A stretch of 64,000 nt of DNA from Limnephilus marmoratus (GCA_917880885.1 OU862928.1:39978962-40042961), one strand, 5' to 3'. Shown: positions 11,991 to 22,850, counted from the first letter of the stretch. Notes: generated from the sequence alone by a model not told the origin. Program-made: numbers and translations.

Positions 11991-12559
11991 GAAGGCATAA
12001 CATATATATTGTATAATTCTAATCAGATTAGGTGAATCAATGTGTTGCTCATGAAAATGTTTGAATAATTGGACCCATTTGTCCACGTAATCAGTTTGGG
12101 TCGTCGTTAAACTCCATTCTTGAGAACTTGTATAACTGCATTCGGGACAAGAAAATGGTTTTTGTTCACTGTGGGTAAACATGTGATTTTAAGATTTATC
12201 TTCATTGTACAAGTACATGAATAGTTACAGTCGGAACATGAAAAAGGTTTTTCTCCATTATGAGTCGGCAAGTGACTTCTTAGATATCCCTTTTGAGAAC
12301 AGTTTCATTTAGGACTTGAAAAAGGTTTTCTCTACTGTGAATCGTAGGTACTGTGGATTTTTAAAACTTCCATTTGAGAACTTGTATAACTGCATTAGGG
12401 ACAAGAAAATGGTTTTTGTCCACTGTGGGTAAACATGTGATTTTTAGATTTATCTTCATAGTACATGAATAGTTGCAGTTGGAACATGAGAAAGGTTTTT
12501 CTCAGCAATGAGTCCGCAAGTGACTTCTTAGATATCCCACATTCGAAGCAAAGAACTGG

Positions 12560-13365
12560 TTTTACTGAAACTGATAAAAAAACTAGTTACATTACTGCCT
12601 ACAGTCCTTAATTATAGCTACATTCAGAACATACAAATGATTTTCCTGCAATTCTGGCTGCACATTGTCTGCAACCAGAATTTTGAAACTGCACTTTGAA
12701 CATCAGAATGATTTCCTTCAAAATAAATCACTAGATGAAACCACAACTGGAATTTTTCGTTGCATTCTGAGCCCAGATCTAGTTTTAATTTCGGTTGAAT
12801 TTGCATGCGGAGAAATAAACTGCATTCAGATCACGAAAATGGCTATCCTCTATTTCTGACAGCACAAACTACGCAACTAGATTTAAATAAACGCACTTCC
12901 AACATGAGAAACGCATTAGCAAATGAATTCACACCTAACATGTTTTTTTGCGTTCTTAACACAGAACTGGTTTTAATAACAGGGTGAATCTCTACGCGTG
13001 GAATTCAAACTACACTCAGATCGTCAAATTGCTTTCTTCCAATACTGGCAGCACAAATGCAACTATAAACTGTAACTGCATTTCAAACACGAGAATGGTT
13101 TCCCACGAAACGCGTTAGCAGGATGAAACCCCACATGGAATTTTTTCGTTGCATTCTGAACACAGAATTGGTTTTAATTTTAAGTGAGTTTGTTCGTGGA
13201 GAATTAAAACTACACTCAGAACATTAAAATGGCTTTCCTCCAATATTGGCATCATAAACTACCTACTTACGCAACTAGAATGTTATAAATGCACTACTAA
13301 CGCGGGAAATGCGTCAAAAAATAAAACTACACCTCAAATGTTTTCGATGCATTCCAAACACAGAA
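12560..13365 (-). pseudogene. Highly decayed zinc-finger array (- strand)
   Basis: Segments such as 'ctcagaacatgaaaatgg' and 'gaacacagaactggttttaa' recur with finger-like spacing. On the - strand they give remnants of the K-x-F-x-C-S-E-C framework with linkers, heavily mutated. The same units appear at 25.0-27.5 and 36.4-37.1 kb, so this is one ancient finger subfamily. It directly abuts the less decayed - strand array. Confidence 0.55.
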
Positions 13366-13369
13366 CTGT

Positions 13370-14190
13370 CTACAACATTTTTTTGTCTTTATTTGTGACT
13401 CTTGGTATTATTCTTGTACTCTCGTTTGTATAGTTAACATCCGTTAGTGGTGTCATCATATAATTGGTTTGAGCATGACCACTGTCACCTAACAATACTT
13501 TGTTGTCAAATTTTCTCTGAAGAAAACTTCTTTTCAAGGCAGAATTGTCCCTTATATTAGAATCATGGGCAGATCTATGCCACCGTGCCACAACATCGAG
13601 GAATTGTAAATCAGCTGCAGCTACACACTGCTTAGGTAATAATCGAAAAATACCTACCCTTTTCTATTTCTGAAAATCTCTGCCATACTTCCGCAAGGAG
13701 ACAATAGGCGCACATGAGTGCCATCAATGGAGCGACATACTCGAGGAAATTTCGTTATTCTGTAAAATTCTGCAGCAATTCTCTGCCGCTTCTCAAAATT
13801 ATTAGGCATCTTGATATTTTTTTATACAGAGAAGCGATGGCATGGGTAACAAGGTGTACTATGCGACAAGCTGTGGACTCGTCAACGCCAATCACGTCGC
13901 CATAAGTAATTAATTAACTCCATGTTGCATAAAATCTCAATGTGCATAATACTTGATTCATAGGTGACACAGCATTGTTTTTATTGGTGTTGAAATTAAA
14001 CTGAGGTTCAATTTATTGTACTAATAATGATGTGGTTTCTTTACTGAGACGAAATCTTCTTTGAAACTTTTTGGCACTGAGTGTATCAAATAAATTTGTT
14101 CTTGTGTTTACTTCTATCACTATAAACGGTCTAGGTACTTATAAAATCTATAATTTCTTCGTCATCGTCAGAATAAAAATCCCAAATGTC
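13370..14190 (-). pseudogene. Harbinger (HARBI1-type) transposase relic
   Basis: Reading down the - strand, fragments in different frames match the PIF/Harbinger DDE nuclease. An N-terminal KKFQRRFRLSKET piece lies near 14050. GDVIGVDESTACRIVH follows near 13900, then an IDGTHVRL-type stretch near 13720 in a shifted frame. VARWHRSAHDSNI...LLGDSGH lies in the ORF at 13370-13591. Order and spacing fit a transposase of normal layout with several frameshifts. Catalytic D of IDGTH and D of GDSG are visible; the C-terminal acidic residue is lost. Confidence 0.75.
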
Positions 14191-15005
14191 CATCGTGAAT
14201 ACAAATTAGTAAGATAGATTTTTGCAGTAGGTATCAGACAATCGGAAATCGAAGAGATAACCTATAAATTTTACAATGTCACTTCGAAACTGACAGTTGC
14301 TAAACACATTTAACTCAGTTAAACGTTATACAGACCTTTTTGGGTAAGGTGAGTTGGGGTAAATCCGGATTTGGGGGAAGTCCGAAAAACGTGATTTTTG
14401 CGGCACCCTGGCAACTTATAACATGTGCAAATATCTCTAGAGGAGAACTATTTCATTGCGCTCCGCCCCCCCTTCAGTCGGCTCGAGAAAGCCAAAGTGA
14501 ACGGTTGTGTAGCGCGTTTTTCGAACAGTCCAAATTTCTCGTGAAATTGTGAGATAATCGATCTTACCCCCGTCGTAAATATCTACCGATCCAGGTAAGC
14601 TATTGAACTGATTTCAAATTAATTATGTATTATATTTATAAAAAAAGTAGTTTAAGAAGACTCCATTGCCTAATATGCTTTGGTTTCGGCTGTAGTCTTC
14701 TTTACGATCTTCCCCCTTGACATTTTCCCCGGGGGAAGATCGGAATATGATCCTTTCGATCTTACCCCTTTTCCGATTTCCATACAAAAAGCCACGTATT
14801 CTCAAACTTTTAGACACGAACGGGCGCATTTTCGGTAGCGGTGGTAGTGGTGGTGGAACAAGCTATAAGGGTGGACACTGCTATTTCCGAATGCGATAAC
14901 GCGAGTATCGGTTAGAAGACCAAGCAGTTGAGCTAAAAGGACAAGAAGCGCAGTGTAAGTACAATCTTTTTAGACTATTTCTATAAATGATTTATTGTAA
15001 AATTT

Positions 15006-15113
15006 GGGAGGCGGATATGGGTACCGCCGCCCCCTGAACATTTTTTTGGATAATCAACACCCCTGCCACTGGTCACCCCGAGTGATTCGATACGTTTGGT
15101 GACTTAGCAGGGA
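15006..15113 (+). repeat. Repeat X, 5' fragment
   Basis: This matches the first ~110 bp of the X family (GGGAGGCGG.TATGGGTACCGC start, then 'tttggtgacttagcaggg' end) seen more fully at 23645 and 28805. It lies immediately before the ORF at 15122, so insertion of X may have removed or replaced the upstream part of the transposon gene. Confidence 0.8.
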
Positions 15114-15121
15114 AATGTGAA

Positions 15122-15979
15122 ATGTGCGAAAACGAAATGTGCCAGGAAACTCTACTAAAAGACGACTTTGAGAAAAAATCTTCGACTGTTGACACCAACA
15201 AACAGTACTCCCAACCCGGCACAACACAAACACAACATTTGGGGGTTAAAAAAGCTAGTACTTCAAATTCAAAGAAAATACAAATTATTTCAAACATTAT
15301 TTTGAGACCTCCCAATGATGAACAGGCAAGTCACCATGTGACGTTTGAAGAACTGTTGCTCCAAAAAGTAAAACAGAATAAGAATAACCCAAACATAAAA
15401 ATTCAAAAACATCGTGTTGCGATGGGTGCAGAAGTCATCACAGAATTGGAGGGTCAAATTATTCTAAGAAACATTCAAAACGAAAAAATAACTAAGTTAA
15501 AGCCAACGATGACAAAAAAGAACACCGGCTACAATCGATCCACCAACAGTAGCGAAACATCCGACGAAGACTTAATATACGCAGAATCTGACAAATGTTA
15601 CGATCAACAAACTTTAATTCTCGGCAATAACAGTTGTACAGATTCTGACGCAGAAAATGATATAAATTTAAACAATATTTTAGTTTCTCCAAACATATGT
15701 GTGAAAGTGGGAGATTGGATATTAGTTAAATATTGTCCCAGAAAAATTGAAAAACACTTCATCGGAATTGTAAAAGAGAAAATAGAACCAAATGATGACT
15801 TTGTCGTAAAATTCTTAAAATTTAGCAGAGTTCGCAAAGACTTTTACTGGCCTGAAAAGGAAGATATGGACACAATATCCCTTGAAAATATTATATCTGT
15901 TTTGGAAAATCCTACAGAAGGTCGACGTGGAAATACATTTAAATTCAATATTGGTCTTGAAAAATATAATTTTTATTAA
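15122..15979 (+). CDS. Transposon-encoded ORF, transposase C-terminal-like region (285 aa)
   Basis: This intact ORF encodes 285 residues. The N-terminal half is Ser/Asn/Lys-rich and low in structure. A run SETSDEDLIYAESD at about residues 140-155 is acidic. The C-terminal ~90 residues (from VKVGDWILVKY to the end) read as a small beta-rich domain: VGDWILVKY, HFIGIVKE, FVVKFLK, FYWPEKED. That layout follows the DDE domain in several insect pogo/Tigger-type proteins. No HTH or DDE motif is present, so this is probably a 5'-truncated transposase whose tail stayed open, or a second accessory ORF. Its start just after a repeat X fragment suggests the original start was lost. Confidence 0.6.
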   Translation: MCENEMCQETLLKDDFEKKSSTVDTNKQYSQPGTTQTQHLGVKKASTSNSKKIQIISNIILRPPNDEQASHHVTFEELLLQKVKQNKNNPNIKIQKHRVAMGAEVITELEGQIILRNIQNEKITKLKPTMTKKNTGYNRSTNSSETSDEDLIYAESDKCYDQQTLILGNNSCTDSDAENDINLNNILVSPNICVKVGDWILVKYCPRKIEKHFIGIVKEKIEPNDDFVVKFLKFSRVRKDFYWPEKEDMDTISLENIISVLENPTEGRRGNTFKFNIGLEKYNFY

Positions 15980-16463
15980 TGCAATTATTTTGCTATTACT
16001 TGCCATTTTTTGTTAATTTTTTAACATTTCTTTTTAAATACATTCTTCCTTCATTTCATTATACATCTGTAGTCCTCTGTCATCAGGCAGTTCTGAAAGT
16101 TTGATTTTTTTCATATGTGGCGATCTAACACCATTTATGTTTCTGGTTTCGTAATCGTGTATATCTCTATTAAAAATAATTTCACCCTAGTATTTTCGCA
16201 TTTGGTTTTTCATAACTTTATGCACAAAAATTAACACATTAAATAAACAGGATATTTTTTATTGGAATCCAACTTAACTTCTCTCTCATTTGATTATTTA
16301 CTTGTAAGCAATAAACAGCGCCTACATAAAGTATAGAGATACATAGGACACGGTTAAATTAACTCAATTCAAAAAGGTCTCCAATGATAAAGTTACCTGG
16401 AGATGGAGTTTTATTGTTATACACCTCATACCTCTGTTCTGTATAAGTTTTAGCTTGCTGTTA

Positions 16464-17170
16464 CTATTTGCCCACGTACTGTTTATAACTTTTATTTCCT
16501 TCATTGACCAAATATAACATCGTATAGCAGTAATCTAAATGTGGAGCAACTATAATTTTATAAATGACCTCTGAAGTGTTTATTTTGAATTTATTTCTTA
16601 GTATTCTAAGAAAATTTACTTTTCTGATACTTTCTTTAGCACATTCAAATTCTGTTGTGAAAGTTAGTTTTGGATCGAGTATTACACCCAGGTATTTGAT
16701 TTCATTTACTTTTTCAATTTTTTCATCATCAATTGTCATATTTAACCCTGTGTTAAGTGTTATATTGCCTATTTCCATATATTTTGTTTTTTGTTTACGT
16801 TCAGTTTCAACTTGTTTAATATGAGCCATTTTGCTATATTTTGTAGATTTTCATTTATTTTGTATGATTTGCAAATACATAGTCTAATTTTGCAATGTTT
16901 TATGGTTTTAATTGTAGGTATCTTTTATGTCAATTATGAATGGCATTGGACCTTATACCGACCCTTGCAGAGCACTAAGGTTGTTTTCTATCGGTTCTGA
17001 TTCTAAACATTCATCTTTTGTTACCTGTTTTCGTTCTTAGAGATATTCTTTGAATAAATTCAGAGCTACGTCAGTTTACTATGTTTTCTAATTTTTCCAA
17101 TAGTTTTTGTTTTTCATTCTATCGTTTTAAATGCTCTTTTGAAATCTAAGGATGCTGCAATGGTGATTTT
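16464..17170 (-). pseudogene. LINE reverse transcriptase fragment
   Basis: The ORF at 16464-16829 (-) contains NEIKYLGVILDPKLTF and APHLDYC, typical of the region after the RT catalytic core in jockey/CR1-like LINEs. Further upstream on the - strand, broken pieces SLDFKRAFKTIE (RT motif A region, near 17150) and an 'LQGSV.GPM' segment (motif B region, near 16950) are visible across frameshifts. The fragment is inside the 14.3-18.7 kb DNA transposon. Confidence 0.7.
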
Positions 17171-17589
17171 TTTGCCTGTTTCTTTCTTCATGGTATCAAT
17201 CACTATGTTTACCGCTGCTTCGCAAGAGTCATTGTTCCAGAATCCTGATTTCCATGTACAAGCTTGATAATTAATATTACCTTAATATCCTTTGTTTCTT
17301 TTTGTTTTAAACGCAGATAGTAAAAATGTACAAACTGCATTTTTTTTGTATTATCTTCTTTAAATAAATAATAAAAAGCACAGTTATGTTTTATTGCTTT
17401 ACTCCTTCATTACGAAGCTACATTTTCATTATTTATTCTGTTCTAATAGAAAAATGGGTTCATTTTCTTTGGTCCTGGGTTCATTTCCTAGATGTGACCA
17501 TATATTTTTATTTATTTTAGATTTTTCTGTTTCAAATTTTCGATTGAGAGTCGCTAATATTGTCTTCAGTCATTGAAAAAACACTGTCC

Positions 17590-18130
17590 CAACAAGTTGC
17601 ACGAATAAAAATGAATCGCCAAAAAGTATGTACGCGCATAACTTCCGAACGACTGCATCAAATTGCATAATTTTTTTTTGTGTTTGTTATAGTCAGGACA
17701 AGGTTTGTATAAAACTACTGGTGAGCACTGGCATCATGAAATTTGTATAAAAAAATTGCAATAGGTGGCACGCGAGCTGTTTGAAAACTGAATGTACCGG
17801 GACTGAATGTATGGAATGCGGGAGGGGAGAGGAGAAGTCGGTTAGGGGGTTTATGGGAGGGAGGGAGGGGAACTAGGGCGGGGGAAGGGAAATCTGGGGT
17901 GGGAGAGGGGACCTGGGTAAGGGGTTCGCGGGACGGGGTAAGGGGGTCAGTGGAGTGGGGAGAGGGAAGAGGGAAGAGGGAAGGAGGAGTTGGAGTGGGT
18001 ACGCGAGAGGGAAAGGGGACGCGGGAGAGGAAGGGGAGGCAGAAGGGGAACGGGACGAATGGGAAAGGACACGCAGGGAGAGAATTTTTTTTTTTAAATG
18101 GCATAGCAACGCATGTCGGGTACCAGCTAG
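17590..18130 (+). mobile_element. Helitron-like non-autonomous element (tentative) with polypurine core
   Basis: The 3' end reads ...GGGTACCAGCTAG followed by T. A CTAG end before T after a short GC-rich hairpin is the Helitron signature. The 5' part ('cgcataacttccgaacgact') resembles the leader sequences of insect Helitrons. The exact 5' TC end was not fixed. The middle is a striking purine-only tract (next entry). Confidence 0.4.
17813..18088 (+). repeat. ~275-bp polypurine (G/A) tract
   Basis: The + strand is almost entirely G and A with GGGAGAGG, GGGAAGAG and GGGTAAGG words, and only isolated pyrimidines. ORFs on both strands over it (poly-Pro/Ser or poly-Gly/Arg) are compositional artefacts. 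Confidence 0.85.
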
Positions 18131-18786
18131 TACTTTATAAGCATAAACACCACATATATAAAAAAAACCACAAGTGCAGTTTTTGGTTAGCATTATTATT
18201 TTAACACAATCCAAAGAAATTTGATGGAGTGATTCATAATTTTCGGCACTTAAAATATATTCTTCTAACCTAACTTTCAAAACACTTTGAGAACTCTTTG
18301 CCGATCTTACCCCTTAAGGGGGAAGACCGGTATACCAAAATTATAAATAGCCTATTTTTTTTGTATAGGTAAACAATTTACGTGTTATAAATGCTAATTT
18401 GGTAACAAAAGGTAAGATGAAGTGCCGTTTTTAGTAAATCTTACGGCTAATATGCTAATTTGCAATTTTAGTATGAATGCCGGTCTTGCCCCAAAAATTT
18501 CCGATTTAACCCCTCATTGAAAAATAATTTACATGATTTTTTGATTGGCAGTTTTTGAGTGTTTTACAGTGGATAACTCGATAAATAAAAATTTACTCAC
18601 ATAGTTAAGAGCTAAAGGTAACATAAAAAAATTAAAAACTTTGCGGAAACAGCATGAATTCTTCAATAAAAAATTCCAAAGTGGACCAATGATCAAAAAA
18701 ATTCATCTCATCGAAAAAGCACACGGTCTTACCCCAACTCACCTTATTTAATTTTGACAGGTCTAATATCTACAAAATAAATGTTT

Positions 18787-18953
18787 TTCGATGAATTAGC
18801 AATTCGATGAATTGATCATTCGATGAATTGATTTTCGATGAATTGATTTTCGATGAACTCGTTTTCGATGAATTTGCTTTCGATGAATTGATTTTCGATG
18901 AAATCGTTTTCGATGAATTTGCTTTCGATGAATTGATTTTCGATGAACTCGTC
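18787..18953 (+). repeat. 15-bp tandem array (right copy)
   Basis: About eleven copies of the 15-bp unit ATTTTCGATGAATTG and variants, ending in GATGAACTCGTCG. It is the inverted counterpart of the array at 7499-7668: outer end CGACGAG, inner odd unit TCATTCGATGAATTG, and shared inner flank ending in AAATGTTTTTCGATGAATT. Read as protein it gives an FDEL/FDEF pentapeptide repeat that happens to be open into the adjoining LINE. Confidence 0.85.
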
Positions 18954-19488
18954 GGTTACCAAACAAACACGCAAAGTAAACCATGTACAAAATTAAAGAA
19001 AGGTAATGAAATCATCACAGAAGACATCAAGATATGCGAATACTTTAATAACTACTTTTGTAATATTGGCGCTTCTTTGGCTGATAATATAATCAACAAA
19101 TACATACATAAACTGGATGATAAAATTACATTAAATTATGAAAGTACGGAATCAATATACCTACAACCCACAACTGAACCCGAAATATTAGCTATTATAA
19201 AATCCCTAAAATCAAACGCGAGTGCTGGACATGATCAACTAAAATGTACAACAGTACAAAGACTTGCCCCACTACTAACTCCTACACTAACTAAACTGAT
19301 TAACCTGAGCCTAAAAGAAGGTCAATTTCCAGACAGTTGTAAAATTGCAAGGGTTATCGCAATATATAAAGGGAGCTTGAAAACTCAAACATCTAACTAT
19401 AGGCCCATTTCTGTCCTTCCGATCCTATCAAAAATATATGAAAGGGTAATATACGATAGGCTAGACAACTTTCTGAAAAAAAATCATT
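18954..19488 (+). pseudogene. LINE reverse transcriptase, N-terminal part
   Basis: This is the open frame for the RT fingers region. CEYFNNYFCNIG, then KSNASAGHDQL (motif 0/1 area), ARVIAIYKGS (usual form VxPIFKKGD) and NYRPISVLPILSKIYERVI (RT motif 2a) are in the expected order. The frame is lost at about 19488 by a single missing base, judged by the adjacent AKQYGF motif continuing in another frame. The endonuclease domain is absent because of 5' truncation. Confidence 0.8.
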
Positions 19489-19489
19489 T

Positions 19490-20695
19490 CTATATGCTAA
19501 ACAATACGGTTTCAGAAAAAAATCTAATACTCTCTCTGCCACTAATGATCTTATAAATAAACTTAGAACTAGCATAGATAATAAAAACTATGTCATAGCA
19601 ATTCTCGTAGACCTTCAAAAAGCCTTTGACACCGTGAGTCATGAAATACTGATTAAAAAAATAGAAAAAACAGGCGTAACCGGTCCAGCTATTAAACTAA
19701 TAAAATCCTATCTGTCCAACAGAAAACAATGTGTTAACATAGGAGATAAAAACAGTCAACTCGAGAGCATAAACTATGGAGTTCCACAAGGATCAATACT
19801 GGGACCACTTTTATTCCAAATATACATAAATGACATCTGTCAGCTAAAATTACATGGTGAAATTTTCTTATACGCAGATGATACGGCAATATTTTACTTC
19901 GGCAAAAACTTAGAAAGTCTATTAGAACAATCTCAAATGGATCTTAATGTACTAAACGATTGGCTAATAAAAAATATATTAACAATAAATATTAATAAAA
20001 CCGGTTACATGATCTTAAGCTCACCTAAAAGAATAATACCATCGCATAAACCATTACAAATAGAAGAAAGAGACCTGCATATTCTAGATAGCGAAAAATA
20101 CCTGGGCTTGTACATTGATAAACATCTGACATTTAAACAACATGTAGAAAAACTAAAAACAAAAATCATCCCATTGATTGGTGTATTTGGTAGAATTGCT
20201 CATCTTCTACCAACAGAGGTAAAGACAGGCTTATACTTTAGCTTAATACAGTCCCACCTAAATTATTTAATAGAAATATGGGGAAACACATATATTACGT
20301 ACTTAAACGAATTACAAATAATACAAAACAAAGTTATTAAAAAGCTCTTCAACTATAACCCAGACACTCCCACAAAAAAACTATACAAGGAAATGAATCT
20401 TTTTAAAATAAGAACATTGTATGAATATAACATATGTCTTTTAATCTACAAAATACAAAATGGACTTATACACACAAACACAACATTTATAAAAACATCA
20501 CAAGTACACGAACATTATACTAGACAACACAATAAATTGTATACAAATACTGTCAAGACTGAAAGTGGCAAGAAAAGTATTGGCCACGAGGGAGTTCACA
20601 TATATAATCTCCTTCCAGATAACCTTAAAGCAGAAAAGAATATAAAAACCTTTAAAAAAAAACTATTTAAACTTAAGATGTTGGAACAAAATTAA
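19490..20695 (+). pseudogene. LINE reverse transcriptase, catalytic and C-terminal part
   Basis: From 19490 the frame gives YAKQYGFRKK. It continues with AILVDLQKAFDTV (motif A, catalytic Asp), YGVPQGSILGPLLF (motif B), LYADDTAIF (motif C, catalytic YADD) and YLGLYIDKHLTF (thumb region), and ends at a stop at 20693-20695. All RT catalytic residues are intact. The C-terminal extension (RQHNKLYT, LPDNLK) is typical of insect LINEs. With a single frameshift the copy appears young. Confidence 0.85.
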
Positions 20696-20801
20696 AAATA
20701 TTACTACTACACCTGTACCATATATGCTCTGTACTTAAGTTAAGAAAGCGAAATATTATATTTCTTTTAACTTAATAAATAAAAAAAAAAAAAAAAAAAG
20801 A

Positions 20802-21995
20802 TAAGATGAACTTATTGATAGCTTGGTTATTATGTGAGACAGGTGACAGCGGCCGTAAACCAGGGTTGTTATGTCTAATAAAATTATTTCCCTAGATTTC
20901 AAGGCGAAATTTCCCTAGGTACCACCTTGACATAAGAAAAAAAAACACTTGACATTTAAAAAAAAAACTGCAATCGGAGAGGGGGTGGAGGGTTAATTGT
21001 CAAAATCAAACACAAAATCCTGAGTGGAAGATGCCCTGGTGTACGACTACCGTTTAGAATTAAAACTTTGCTTGAAACGTGTTTGGTGACTAAATCTGAA
21101 TAGCCGGGTACATCCCCACCTTCCTCTCCTCCATCACCGTCCCCTACACACTTATTTTCAGCCTCACAACACCCCTAAATTGGGGATGCCATAGTCTCAC
21201 TGGTTCCAAAAGGGAGCAGTTGGGACTTTTCTGAGGTATTCACGTTAAAAATAAAAATAGATATGTTATTAGTTTGGGTAAGCTAAGTAAGTAATTTATT
21301 ATTCATGCATATTTTGATTTAAACGAAACTCTCGCAAATGTTACATAAATGTAAAATACACAAAAAAAATGGCGCCAAAGGAATCGAATACAGGAAATTT
21401 TGAGTTAAAATGGAAATTTAATGCACCTTTTACATACTTTCTAGTCAAACGTAATAACTTGTTTATTGTAGTAATTAAGTTGAAATAGAGTATACAGTGT
21501 AATTACTAAAATCTGTGTCTAATAAGAGTGCGGCGGCTACTGGAATACCTACTATTATTTTAAATCCTTTTTATTTTTATTTATTTATTTATTGACGCCC
21601 AATTGGGCTTTTAAGAGAACATATTAAATACAATTTTCAGCCGGCCGTTCCTCGTATTTCAAAGCAAAACTTCACTCACTCGACGGCTCATATCTCAAAT
21701 ATCTCGTATGTTAGGGCGCCCGTATCTCGAGGTACCACTGAACATTCATTTTACTTTTGGATATTACCTCTCTTGGGTTAGATCATAGGTTCTCAACGAG
21801 GGCGATAATGCCACCTTGGGGGCGCTTCAGACCTTCAGGGGGCGGTAGGAGACCCAGAGAAACCCCATTTGAAACGTTATTTGATATTTTTAATTCATTT
21901 TTCTTTATAGTTTAAATTGTGGCAAGTGTGGCGTTATAGGCAATATTTTGAAAAAAAAAAATGTGCACGGAGTTAATAGTAAAATACTAGCAAAG
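20802..21995 (+). repeat. Repeat Y, copy 1 (left part)
   Basis: Collinear, close match to 38940-40130: the words 'agcggccgtaaaccagg', 'tttccctagatttcaagg', 'ggcgccaaaggaatcg', 'gcggcggctactgg', 'gccggccgttcctcg' occur in the same order. It includes an internal copy of SINE Z sequence (about 21010-21235) and a stretch 'tctcaacgagggcgataa' near 21790. No coding capacity. After 21995 a LINE tail interrupts it; the family resumes near 22850. Confidence 0.8.
21010..21240 (+). repeat. SINE Z-related segment inside repeat Y
   Basis: The segment from 'gagtggaagatgccctgg' to 'gaggtattcacgtt' matches the body and tail of SINE Z (32180-32510). The same segment is at 39165-39390 in the second Y copy, so it was part of Y before Y spread. 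Confidence 0.7.
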
Positions 21996-22439
21996 TGGTT
22001 ACGCATTGCAATATGTTTTTAGTTTGTTCGAAATTTTGAATAAATATATATTACAAGCATGGTACTTACTCACTCCTAGGAATTAACAAAGACACCGAAA
22101 TGGATTGTTTTTCAAAAATAGATTCTAAAACAAGAAAATTACTGACACTGTTTGTTTTGGAAAATTTTCACGCTTTGTGAAAAGAAACTTTGAATTTTTT
22201 TGTATTCATAGACAAATTTCATCTCTTTAAAAACTTATGAGTCACCAAAGGATTACATTGACTGCATCTAATTGTTCATTGGTTGACATTAAGGAGGCCT
22301 CCACACTTCAAGATAAGCAAAAACAAGGTTGGTGGATTTGTTATATTCTCTGGAGTTTCTCTTTGTGCTATTTGTGATATATTTGTTCGCAAGTAGAGTT
22401 TTTTTCATAATCATAATTTCTTGGGTATTAAGCCCAGAG

Positions 22440-22850
22440 GGTCTGGGGTTATTTACACACCTCAGGCTCGCATATTATAATGCACAAAGTTTGGTCAAAG
22501 AAACTTCAGGTACTTTGCATCAAAACTTTATGATACACTTCCACTGACCATTAGACAGCACGCTAATCACGTAAAATACAAATCAGATACCAAGTTTAGA
22601 TCACTAGAAAAGACAGATTATATATAAACAATATTTTAGAACCTCCTAATGCATGCTTTCACATTGGTACGATGCTGATTTTCCTTGTACTTTAGTATGT
22701 AAATAGTTGTTATCCTAATTTTTGTTTTGAACTATTTATGCCAAAATGCGCTTGCTCTCAACACAGGAACTCCTAGGGAGACAGGCACAGCACAATCACC
22801 AATGTACTGAAAAAATAAAGATTATAATAAAAACATTAAAAAAGCAATGC
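22440..22850 (+). pseudogene. LINE 3' end fragment
   Basis: The end of an RT ORF is readable (FRYFASKLYDTLPLTIRQ, then SLEKTDYI and stop). A ~230-bp 3' UTR follows, ending in an A-rich tail (AATAAAGATTATAATAAAAA). 'KLYDTLP..IR' is a typical C-terminal LINE motif. It interrupts repeat Y copy 1. Confidence 0.6.

Larger units (their letters stand above)
10440..12560 (-). pseudogene. Degenerate C2H2 zinc-finger array (- strand, convergent to the + array)
   Basis: Read on the - strand, finger fragments of the same subfamily as the 8.6-10.4 kb array recur (HSGQKPFSCLECSYSSS, KPFSCPECSYTSSQ). Frameshifts and stops are pervasive. The array is interrupted at 11200-11374 by a small palindromic element and at about 11400-11990 by non-finger sequence including a hAT relic. 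With the + array it forms a tail-to-tail inverted pair of about 4 kb. Confidence 0.75.
14347..18744 (+). mobile_element. TIR DNA transposon with TA target duplication (pogo/Tc1-like), 4398 bp
   Basis: Inverted ends AGGTGAGTTGGGGTAA (left) and TTACCCCAACTCACCT (right) are both flanked by TA (14345-14346, 18745-18746). The subterminal regions carry repeated CTTACCCC-type words: near 14562, 14706, 14740 and 14757 on the left and near 18305, 18320, 18485 and 18725 on the right. These are plausible transposase binding sites. One ORF (15122-15979) remains. The rest of the transposase is missing and the interior holds nested fragments of repeat X, a LINE and a Helitron-like element. Superfamily assignment rests on the TA duplication and the ORF type. 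Confidence 0.75.
18954..20801 (+). mobile_element. 5'-truncated LINE with poly(A) tail
   Basis: The element begins within the RT ORF (YQTNTQSKPCTKLKKGNE) directly after the 15-bp array and ends in a poly(A) run at about 20783-20800, after an AATAAA-type signal. This is the hallmark of a target-primed insertion truncated at its 5' end. Sequence after the tail is the start of repeat Y. Relationship to jockey/CR1-like clades is inferred from motif style only. Confidence 0.8.

Noticed and set aside
17715..18204. Proline- and glycine/arginine-rich ORFs on both strands
   Set aside because: Direct consequence of the polypurine tract.
18787..18953. CRISPR-like array (also 7499-7668)
   Set aside because: Units are contiguous 15-mers with no spacers, in an insect-type genome; simple tandem repeat.
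18828..18953. FDEL pentapeptide repeat as the N-terminus of the LINE protein
   Set aside because: The array is open into the LINE frame by chance; LINE similarity starts only after 18953.
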